NCBI GenBank assembly: GCA_037954235.1
Contig: JBBMOA010000021.1
Location: forward strand, 6,676,501-6,740,500
Source of the DNA: Aulostomus chinensis
Lineage: Eukaryota > Chordata > Actinopteri > Syngnathiformes > Aulostomidae
Reading direction: 5' to 3'
DNA: 64,000 nt
Shown: piece by piece, positions 24,101 through 36,100 of the stretch
Numbering within the stretch: position 1 is the first letter of the stretch
Layout of the letters: every line of letters begins with the position of its first letter
The notes under the pieces: generated by a model
Told to the model about the DNA's origin: nothing
What the model saw: the letters and a program-made list of their open reading frames with translations, nothing else
Database searches by the model: none
Position numbers and translations under genes: made by a program

Positions 24101-27100
24101 GCTTGAAGTTAGCGTCACAGTACGTTGCCACGAACCAAAGCCAATGGGATTTTTTTTCCCCTGCAGTATGGATAAATGCTGGAACTAAGCTTAGGGGCCA
24201 ACAAGAGTTCATGATACTTAAATGTTATTTCAGCAAGACGAGCATTTTAGAATTGTTGACAGTGCAAAGCTAACGTTATGCTTTGAATGTCATGAACGTT
24301 AATGTCAACAACCTCTGTAGTCTTGTTTCATGTTAGCAACTGCATTTTTTAAATTAAATTTTCATTTTATGCCAGAGAACAAAATGTGAAACTGTCTGAA
24401 GCCAACCCCCCCACCCCCCCCCCACCCCCCAAAAAAACACCTCGCTGATTTCAAGGCAAGGGAATGGGACATTCATTTTTGCTAACTTATTTTAGGAGTC
24501 ATTCCTGTTCCACTCTATTTGACAGGTTTACCTTAAGGTACAATTGAAGGCAATGTCATTATAGCTATAAATACAGGCGATACATCAATCTATGCCTAAG
24601 ACTTCATGCCTTTGCCAGTGACTTTACCAGCACGCTGCTGTGTTTCTATAATAGTGACCTCTCATCCCTTTCACTCAGCACTGGGCAACTGCTAATTGTA
24701 CTACTGATTGTTCCAGCAATGTGTTTTACTTATGGCCCAGCATTCTGGGCTTCAAGCCCTGCACAGTTTAATATGGGGGCACATAGCTGACTTTAAAAGA
24801 CCAGGCTAGTCGGATGAAACTGGTTTATGTTGCAATTTGGGTGGACACGATGAAAAAAAAAAAGCCATGAAACCGGACAGCTTGTGTTGGTTGGTTGAAT
24901 ATCTAGTTTGTGTTTTCTGTTGCTGCATGTATCAGATGCTGATGCTGAAGTGGAAGGAGCTCCAGGTGCCCCTCTGGATGTGTGCTGCCTGGATGCCAAT
25001 AAAGATTACATCATTGTCTCATGGAAGCAGCCAGCTGTGGACGGAGGCGATGCCATCCTGGGTTACTTTGTGGACAGGTCAGTCATGACTCCTACTTCTG
25101 ACACTGCTGTAAATGTTTATCATCATTGCACTCTGGGAACACCTGAGTAAATATCCGAAACTCGTCATGTCATTGAAGATTTTCCTTCTCACTGTATGTA
25201 CAGATGTGAGGTCGGAACCAACCACTGGATCCAGTGCAATGACACTCCAGTCAAGTTTGCCCGTTTTCCAGTCACTGGATTGGTTGAGGGACGGTCTTAT
25301 GTCTTCCGTGTGCGTGCTGTCAACAAGACTGGCATGAGCCGTCCGTCCAGAGTCTCTGAACCGGTGGCTGCCATGGATCCGGCTGACCGCGCCCGCATGA
25401 GAGGTACAACAGCCTGGGGTTTGGACTTCTCCCATACACACCGCAAAATCCAACAAACTCATCGAAGTGAAAATGGAGCGCATTTGCTGACAGATACATT
25501 GGAAAGACATAATAGTTCTGTTAGTTTGGGTAATTTTTCTCTAGTCCAAAGCACAATTTTTGATATGAGATCGGACCACTGAAAGGTATGAATGCTAGAG
25601 CATAATATTCTATGACAAAAACCTGTTTTTTACTCGATGGTTATGTTGGGGTTGTCAGGTACCTCTGCTCCCTGGACTGGCCAAATCATTGTCACAGAAG
25701 AGGAGCCTGCAGGTAGGAACTCCCATTAGTAAATGATCATTTTTACTGTGTCAGTAACCTCAAAATGATCTAAAAACACAAGTCTGTACCCACGGATACT
25801 TTGTCCATCAGAGGGCATTGTTCCTGGCAGACCTCTGGAACTGCAGGTGACAGAGGCAACCAAGAACTACGTGGTCCTCAGCTGGAAACCACCTGGAGGG
25901 AAAGGCTTGGAGGGAGTCATGTACTACGTGGAAAAGGTAAATTACATTTAACTTATATGATTATCTTCCGTGCTGTTTATTTAAAGCTAACAAGGCATGT
26001 CATTTTGAGTGACGGCTTTACTCTTGTATCTGTTGGTCAGTGTGTCTCTGGCTCAGACACCTGGCAGAGGGTGAACACGGAAATCCCGGTCAAATCTCCT
26101 CGTTTCGCACTCTTTGACCTCGCCGAGGGGAAATCCTACTGCTTCCGCGTCCGCTGCTGCAATTCCGCTGGTGTTGGCGAACCGTCGGACCCAACTGAGG
26201 CCACCACAGTTGGTGACAAGCTCGGTTAGAAAATGCACAAATCACACACATCTTGTATGTACATGCATGCATCAGCACAAGTATAAAGACATTCTTAGGC
26301 CCTGAAACAAAATGCTCTGGTCCACAGATACTCCATCTGCTCCAGGCAAAGTTATCCCTACTAGAAACACAGACACCTCTGTGGTTATATCTTGGGAAGC
26401 GTCTCAAAATGCCAAAGAATTGGTGGGATACTACATTGAGGGCAGCATTGTGGGCAGCAATGTCTGGGAGCCCTGCAACAACAAACCTGTAAATGCTACC
26501 AGGTAAGATGATACTTAAGCTTATTTACATACCATTGTACTCGCAATAGTTATTAAAAACCGTCGTCTTCTTTAAGGTTCATCTGCCACGGCCTGATGAC
26601 GGGAGAGAAGTACGTGTTCCGAGTGAGGGCTGTGAATGCTGCTGGACTCAGTCAGTTCTCTCCAGAATCTGAGCCCGTAGAGGTGAAAGCAGCAATTGGT
26701 GAGAAGACAAAAAAAACAAAAAACAACGTTTCATATATTATTACAAGAACTTTATTCAGGAGCTAGAGGATGCTTAGAATCTATAGACTGTGTAAAAGAG
26801 GTGAATGTAGCATCTGTTTCTAAAAAGGTCCAACTTAAACTTCACTTCATGAATTTATCAAGGCGGTCATTATTTTAATTTGTCCTCCAACACCAAATAT
26901 GTTAATTTTATAGACTATGATCCCGTTTAGCGTAGAATAGATGATGAAACAGGATTTAAGCTAGATTCTAACAGGAAGCAGCAGATTTTTTGAAGTGAGT
27001 GATGTCATAGGAGTTACATCCACTTCTTTTGTACAGTCTATCCCAGGCTCTCGGTGGAATTGTCCTGGCTTCATTTTATCGCATCTTTCTGGTATTTGAG

Positions 27101-30100
27101 CATAACCTTGGAGGTGACCTGTTATCTCTTGAGACATGTTTTCAGCTCTTCATATCACCTGTATCACCACACTTTCTCCACCATGGTACCACTGTCATTT
27201 TATTCTGCACTGTTGTGTGCTCCCGCCACCTTGTCCAGCCACATCTACCCCCCTCTTCCTCCTCCCTGCACAGCCTGAGGCGGGGTCAGGGTCAGGACTT
27301 GTAGACTTCCTCTAATTTGGGTCAGTGCGATCCAATTCAGCGGTCGTTACAAACCAGCCCAGTATCACACACCACCAACCCCCTCCCCTGCATTTCCCTC
27401 ACCTATCCTTGGCACAAGACGTGTCGGCAACCCCACACGGTGTTAAAGGTACACGGACCTCTCCCACCCCACCGGTACCCTTAAACAGTTTGTCAACCTC
27501 TCTCTTGGCAACTAACCTCGCTGTGGCATTGTTCTGTTCGACATTTATCATTTAATTTATTTTAACTTGAATAATAATACATGTTGTTTAGTTGGACACA
27601 GGGCAGAAGACACACTACAACTGACAACATGAAATCAGGATACTGATTAAATTAGCATCTGCATCTTATTATGTAAATTATAATGCATGTAAAATTTCGA
27701 ACAAAAAAAAAAACTTAGAGTAAAACTGATGTCAAAGAATCAGTGTTTTTAATTTTTCTCTATTTTCTTGCCCAGACTTAGAATAAAAAGAATGATACAC
27801 TCAACAGAGGAAGCTATTGCTAGCAGCTAGTAAGCCTAGCATACTGTAGCATTCAAACTGAGGCAAACAAAACACTTAAAAATTCTGTCTACCATCAGCT
27901 TGTTAGTTTGATTAATGGAAAAATGAAGTGTATACATTTCAAGATGTAAGTGCAGCGTTTTCCTGGTATCTTGTGATATTTCGTATATTTCACCAAATCT
28001 CAACCCTTTAATGCTGTGAATTTATGTTCACTGCGATATACCAGAAGTAAACCTTTGGAAGAAAACCAAGAACATAAACTAATACTTAAGTTAATCAAAG
28101 TTGTTGTTTTTTTTTTAAATTTATGCTGGAGATTCTGAGTCTAAATGGACATAATCCTCATAAAATAGCAGTTTAAAATTAATGTGTTTTGTTACTTTGA
28201 AACTGTAAGTACGACACAAAATTCATTAGCATAATCATAATCAAACAACCACAAATGTTAAAAAAAACTACTGCACAGTGCTAACGAACTATAAATTCGC
28301 ACTACGTCGGTAGCATTTTTTTATACTGCTTGGAATAATTTCTTGCATTCGTTCTCCTAAAACCTCTCAGCATTCAAACTAATACGCAGCTTTCAGCCTC
28401 ACCGCCTCCAGCTCTGTGCTGAGCCCCACGCTCTGTTTGCCTTTATGAAGCACACACAGTAAAAATGCCTCTATTTCTCTGCAGGAAACAGCGTGAAAGT
28501 TAAATCTTAGACAATATTTATCATTTGATCTGAGGGAATTTTTTTTTTCCTCCAATAATTATTGGCTTCTCCGTTATTCCACTTACAACAATCATAGATA
28601 GACTTCAGTGAGATCTGTTTTGTTTTCAGTGAAAAAATCTACCAGTGGAATAAACTAAATTTACTTAAATAGATTGATGTAGTTGCTTGAGGAGAGCGTG
28701 TGTGTGTGTGTGTATGTGTGTATGTATGTGTGTTCATAAAGGGCTGACACGAACCTGCACACACTCACTGGCTGCTCTTCCTCGTGCCTGCATGCTTTCA
28801 TATATCCAACCGTTTCCCTCTCGCTTCCTCACTTGGATGTCACTTGTTGGTCATCTTGTCTTCATTTTTCACACACAGTCAGATGAAGACATCTTACTGA
28901 ATTTTAAAGGCTGATCTATTGATTACTGTTTTCTTTCTACTCGTGTGTGTGACTGAGATTAGAGTGGTGAGTGTATGTTTTGACTGTTTTAAAAAGCCTC
29001 TTTTGCTTTTCTCTGCTAACTCCTGTAGGGGGCGGCATCCTACATGGTGTGTTGCCCGAGATGGGTCCGGGGGGTAACGTGGGCCAACTAACCGTGCACA
29101 GGCCACACTGGATGGGCACGCATGAAACTGTCCAGCCCCCCCCTGACACTATGCAAAAGAAAAAAACTCAGGCTGACACTGAAGCCAGGCAGGGGGCCGG
29201 GGCGGCGAGCTCAGGCCCCGCTGAGAGTAAAATCAAAGGGGGAAAGAGAGGCAGTCTATCCTGGGCCCCCAACCTGGACAAAGACCTGGTCTCAGAGTCT
29301 GTGTCAGGCTCAGTTTCTGAATCATTTACTGACATAGGTGCACATTTAGACCAAGCTTGTGCTGCGGTTCAGGCTGTAAAGACAGCCCACGAACCCGAGG
29401 CTGGGCAGGCACGCAAGGTCTCAGTAGATGCTTCTGCTAAACGGGAGACAACAAGGCTCAGGAGAGAGTCAGCAGGTGAGCACTGGTTGGACATGGACCC
29501 CCACCCCCACCCCCATACACAGGATGAATATTTGAATACTTAAAGAAATGTTCTTCAAACTCTGCAAGGCTCAAATTTACAGGCATGTGTCATAAATAAT
29601 AGGTAAACAGTAGGTGAATATTCGACTGGCATCCGTCTCTGACAGGTAAGTCACTGTGAAACACCTCTTAAATTAACTCGACACGCTTAGATGTTCCGCT
29701 GGCTTCCACACAACCTCCTCGTGCACTCAACACTTGGTGTCATTAATCACCAAGCAGTTTAGCATCCACTGCACTTTAACGCACACACCCACGGAGGTAC
29801 TGTACGTAACGGCGAGTGCCAGGCAATCACACGCTGTCCCAGGAGAGCAGGACACCGTGTGACCGTTTAACAGCACTTGATTCTGACACCAGCTCCTCGT
29901 GTCTACATAGGGGAGAGGATCAAGGGACTATTTGTAAATGGCTCTTCAATTTATCCTGGTTCTGGAGAGTCTCCTCTGTCTCAGGAATCACTGTGCCCAC
30001 CTTTGCTTTGATTATTTTTCTATCCGATGAGACGTAAAATACAATGCAAAGAAAAAGAATGGGGAATGCAGTGATAGAGTCAATACCATCTTAACTGTTT

Positions 30101-33084
30101 GTTATCGCATTTAAAGAAAAACTCCTTACCATCACCTCTAAATCTCAATGAACAATTGAATTCATAGTAATACTATAATTTAATCCATATCTCTATATAA
30201 CTATATGATTTGTTGCCGATCTGTTGTATTGCAGTTCATAGGTTCTTGCAAAATCACTATCAAAGCATTGTGTGCTACTGCTCTCTTTAAAACAAACAAC
30301 ACAACAGCAGCTAGCCAGAGCAGGGAGAAAGTGAGTCGTCGTCATGACTACGGCTTTCCATAACCAGACAGGTTTCAGTGATGGAGCTCCACAAATCCAC
30401 AAAGCCACAATAACCTTGTGAATGAAGGATGTAAAATGAGTTGGAGTGCTATGAGGAGGGATTACAGGAATTAAATATATCACCTAATTGTAGCACTTGA
30501 GTGTTCCATGACATCACATTTTCCCTGGCGTTCATTTGAGTTTTCTGTCACCTCAGCTTCTCCCACTCCACCCTTTGGCATCTCCGTCCTGGAGTGTGTG
30601 CGTGACTCCATGGTGCTGGCCTGGAAACAGCCAACTTCCATTGGCGGCGCTGACATCACCGGATACTTTGTGGATTATCGTGAGGTCATCGACGGAGTGC
30701 CTGGGAAGTGGCATGAGGCCAACGTTAAGGCCGTCAGCGAGAGGGCCTACAGAGTGAGCTACGAGGCGATCTCATCGCCGAATACCAGCTTCAGTTGACG
30801 ATTGCCTCATCCAGGTCTTCATTGGTCTGCAGGTTTCTGATCTGAGGGAGAACAAGAAGTATCAGTTCCAGGTGCGTGCAGCCAACATGGCCGGTGTCGG
30901 CATCCCGTCTCTGCCCAGTGACACCTTCCTGTGTGAGGAGTGGACCATCGCTGTGCCAGGTGCAAACCCACGCTGTCCTGTTATTTTATTCAGTCTTTTA
31001 TGCTTTATATATATATATATATCTGTAAATTTGTAAATTAATTTGATGTTTATAGCACACCACTGACACAATAAAAGTGTCGCCTATGAAGTGCCAGATC
31101 AAGACCAGCAAGTCACATGCTCAAGTCTGTTGCGTCTTTAATACACCTTACTGGCCATGATTGACAGCTGTCAGTACTTTTTAATCATTTTGACATCGCC
31201 TGTGGTCTTCATCAGCTCTGTTTGCAGGATTATGTAAAAACTTCAGAGCAGATGTGCATTAAACTTGGTGGAAAGTTGGAAGACGAGCAGACTGGACATG
31301 AAATGTTGTTATTCAACTGCAATAATAGCACAATGCACATGTCACAATGCCCAAACTCTATCAAGGTAGGTATGAGATATTAAAGATCAGGAATCCGATT
31401 TGCCAGATCGTTCTGATTGTTTGACCAAAATGTGAAGCTTATCCATCAAGAAATATCATATTTATTTAATTGAAATTCAAGACTCCATCAGGGCTGCCAC
31501 GGGAATATGACAGTAGTGACCAAGAGGGACAGGGTTCTGTCTTTGTCCAGACTGAAACCAGTGCAACCGTGTGGACACAAACACCTGACAAAGGTTCAGC
31601 GTTACTGACTCTGTGTATTCATTTCTGTTGTGTTTGACTGCAGGACCTCCCCACGATCTCCAGATTAGAGAAGTACGAAGTGACACTCTGGTGTTGCTAT
31701 GGAAACCACCTGTGTACCAAGGCCGCGATCCTGTCAATGGGTTCTACATTGACATGAAGGAAGCAGAGGGTCCGGAGGAAGCGTGGAGAGGAATAAACGC
31801 CAAGGCCACTGAGAAGACGTACATCAAGGTCGCCGTCGTCGTCGGACACGCATTCAGACGCTGTCTCAGCAGGTCGTTCATCATTTTCTCTCCTTTTACA
31901 GATTAAGAACCTGAAGGAGGGAGAGAACTATGTGTTCCGTGTGCGTGCTCAGAACCAAGCTGGAGTTGGGAAAACCTCAGAGGTCTCAGAACCGGTCCTT
32001 GCCGTGACCAAACCAGGTAGGAGAAAGATGAAGATGACGCTGATGATGAGCGGCTTTAGCACGCTGTGATGTCACTTCAGCACCGCTCGGTCTGTGTTTC
32101 AGGCACTAAGGAGATTGTGGTGGATGTTGATGATGACGGAATCATCTCCCTGAACTTCGAATGTAGCGAAATGACGGCCGACTCCAAATTTGTGTGGTCC
32201 AAGAATTACCAGGATATTTCAGACTCATCCCGCCTGACGATTGAGACCAAGGGCAACTCGTGCGAGCATGTTTAATCCTCTTTGATGGATTCTTGGTTAA
32301 AATTCTTTGTTGAATAATACGTTTCTCCTCCAGATCCAAAGCTGTTTTCAGCGCACTTGGAGAGGAAGACATTGGCGTTTACTCGTGTCTTGTCACACAC
32401 ACCGACGGAGCTTCGTCCAGCTACACGCTCTCTGACGAAGGTGGGTGAAATAATTTTTCAAGAAGGGAAAAAAAAACCTCATTTAGACTTCAATTTATGC
32501 ACATTTTCCACATCTGTTGCAGAGATGAAGAAACTGCTGGGGATCAGTCACGACCACAAGTTCCCCAGTGAGTCTACCAGCCTCCGTCACTGCTGTTGTT
32601 TTTTTCAAAATCTGTCTTCAACTAGAGTATTTCCTTGAGTTGTTTCTTTCTCTTCGAACCAGTTATTCCCCTGAAGTCCGGCTTGGCTGTGGAGCTGCTA
32701 GAGAAGGGCAGAGTTCGCTTTTGGCTGCAGGCCGAGAGCATCTCAGCTAACGGCAAAGTGGATTACGTGTTCAATGACAACGTTCTCACTCAGGCAGAGG
32801 TCAGCGACGCGAGAAAATGAATCCCAACTGCTTTGCATTCGTAATGCATGTAGAATAAAGCTCAATTCAGAAGGGTCCGTTCTCGGTTTGCAGAAATACA
32901 AGATGAACTTTGACAAGAGCACAGGTGTGATCGAGATGATCATGGAGTCTCTGACCCCAGAGGATGAAGGCACCTTCACTTTCCGGATGCAGGATGGGAA
33001 AGCCACCAACCAGTCCAGCCTGGTACTGATAGGTGATGGTACGTTCAGTCACACCTAAACATCCTGAAGATGCTGCTAATCCAG

Positions 33085-33142
<58 letters not shown>

Positions 33143-36100
33143 CTTTAGTGTGTCAAACAGTTTGAGAAAGCCATCATCTCCTGAGGAAGTCAGAGGATAC
33201 TTTCTATGGTAGCGCATATGTTGTTTTAAGTGGTCGAGCATCCCTATTGTTTCAAAGATCATGGATTAACCAAACATACATAACTAAAAGATGGTAGAAA
33301 ACACAACAAAACCAAAAATGCACGCTAAGTAAAAAAACAAAAACAATAAATAAGATCTACAACTCAAAGGGTCCAAACAGTAAAAGCTAAAGTGCAAAAC
33401 TAAACAACCTGAGAAGAAAAAAACTAATACTAATCTAGGAAAACACAACTGGAGACTTGAGGGCAGTCACACAGTTAAGAATCTGAAAATAATCTGGAAG
33501 CAAGCTAAAATGAATTTCCCGTTTTCAGCCATGAAAGTTCAACAATGTGAACTGTGTTTTTCTCGGCAGTGTTCAAGGAGCTGCAGAAGGAATCTGAATT
33601 CCAGAGGAAAGAATGGTTCCGAAAGCAAGGTATGAGACAACCGCACCATGAATTCACATTTAGAAGATCTGTTCCTTTTATAACCGACGTGTTTGTTCCA
33701 GGTCCCCATTTTATCCAGTACCTGAGCTACGAGGTGTCCCCAGAATGTTGTGTTTTGCTGCAGTGCAAGGTGAGACATTTGAGGGATTTTCACGCAAAGA
33801 GGAGAAATATTGTTAAATTGTCGCTTTTCTTGTGCTCTTCAGGTTGGAAACATGAAGAAAGAGACGACGGCGGTGTGGTACAAAGATGGACGTGAGATTA
33901 AAGCGGACGAGCATCTGGGCTTCACCGAGGGAGTGCTGAAGCTGGAGATAGCCCAGGTGAGAGAATACAGACTATGTATATGTGTGTATAAGTATAAATA
34001 TATGGTATATATATATATATATATACACATGTACGTGGGGGGGGGGGCACCCAGACCCTCTGCAGTATCAACAGGAATCCACTTTGGACCTGATTTTCTG
34101 GGATGAGGGTGCAAACACCGTGTAGTACTGCAACACAGGAATGTGCCTGACAACACTTACTCATAAGATCAACACGCCCACGGGTGCAACTACATTCGCT
34201 ATCTAAACAATGTGAGCGCTGGGTGATGAAGCAATGACACCGTGTGCCCTTCAAGGGCCCTAAACGTTCAGTTTTAACTCCTCCTTCTCTCTATTTTTCT
34301 CATCACAACTCACTCTCATGCCTCTGTTCTAACATGACATCGTTAGGCCGGTATAACAAATAAACACGTGTGTCCCGTTTCAGTGCGACTTGCCTGCGGA
34401 CGACTGCCACATGTGGAGAAGCCTAAAAGTTGGGATCAGATATCTGTTATCATCATAAGTGCCTCTTCTGTTTTTTTTAAAAATCAGTTTGTTTGTTTGT
34501 TTGTTTGTTTGTTGGCTTTTTTGCTCTTTGCGTCCCACGTGTGTTCTGCAGCATCCTCAGCAGAAGAGAAAAGCTCGTCTTTTCCGATGAATGTGAATCG
34601 CATTCCCTTATTTTCTGATGGTGATGCTTCAGCGCGGTTTACCGCAGTGTGTGACGACTCTCTCTCTGTCTGCCAGATCTCTAAGAAGGACGCTGGCGTG
34701 TACGAAGTTGTCCTGAAGGATGACAGAGGAAAGGACACGTCTAAGTTGAATCTGACCGATCAAGGTGACCTTCCAGAATAACTCACCAACAGACACATCG
34801 AGTGCTGCAACTTTTTCACCCTGGGTGATCAAACCTCATTTTCTTTCAGCTTTCAAGGACTTGATGAACGAAGTTTTTGGCTATATCGGTAAGTGTTGAC
34901 GAACCATTGATTAGGAATTTGTCTCTTAGCAAAAGAAACACTTGGGTGACTTGTTGTTTTTCACTTTCAGCCAATTCCTCCACACCACTGAAGATCACCA
35001 GCACAGACGAGGGCATTCGGATCTACACCTTCGTCAGCTACTACAACGATTTGCTCCAAGTCACGTGGCATTACAAGTGGGTCCTCTGTTGGCACCCTAA
35101 TGTGTGTTGCATCTGTTTCTAGAGTATATTACAATGTGAGGACCATAAATTTCTAAGGTCTTTTAGAAATGTTGTGTCTGTATTGGTGCAGGACCGAAGG
35201 CATCGTGTCTACAGGTCATCTGTCCGACCCAGCCTCGAGGGAATTTATTCAAATTTGGAACACAGCTCCATTTTAACTCAAGGATGAACTGAAAAGATTT
35301 AGGCGTTAAAAGGTCAAATTTCTGGGTTTTAGACTCAATTCAACATCCTCCATCTAAATGAGGAGAAACCGCCTGAAAACAACAACAACAACAACTTTGT
35401 AACAGGAGAAAACAGTAGGAGGTTCATGTGTTGTGTGTCTACGTCTCAGACTCTCTGTAAGTCTGTCACGTTCTCCCCGACAGAGATTCAGCCATCGCCT
35501 TCTCTGACCGTATCAAGAGCGGTGTGGTGGGAGATCAGCTGTGGCTGCAGATCTCCGAGCCCACAGAGAAAGACATGGGCAAATACGCCATCGAGTTCAA
35601 CGATGGGAAGGGCGGCCTGAGGAGGACGGTCGAGCTGGCTGGTCAAGGTGAGAGGATCAGATTTCTGACTGAATACCGTTGCTGTTCTTTCTTCCTTTGT
35701 GGTGTTTTACAGATTGTGTGACATCATCGATATGATTCTGCTTCTTACGACCTGCTTTTGTTTTGCAGCATTTGATGACGCTTTCGCAGAATTCAAGAGA
35801 CTCAAGTGAGTATCTTTCGTACCGGCTCCGGGATTCCCTCACTGTTCCGCATAAACACAGTTTTTCTTTTGGTTTTGAGGAAATGTATAATGAATGTTTT
35901 GAGTTTCATTTCTGACTTTCACATTTTGATCCGTTTTTTTTTTTCTTCTTTAACCTCTTCAGAGCTGCTGCTATTGCAGAGAGAAGTAAGTGACAAACTA
36001 CTGGATTCTTACTTTCTGTTCATAGTTCAGGTTTCACTGGCTCATTTAAAGGCCGGCTATCCTCACAAGTGAAAACAAATGCTCATATAATCTCATATAA

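Noticed and set aside
28971..29543. Independent 190-codon gene
   Set aside because: The core matches the myomesin EH cassette in position, phase and opening residues; flanking codons are intron read-through.
33922..34254. Open frames between two MYOM1 exons
   Set aside because: Intron containing a (TA)n tract and a G-run; the flanking exons join directly in phase.
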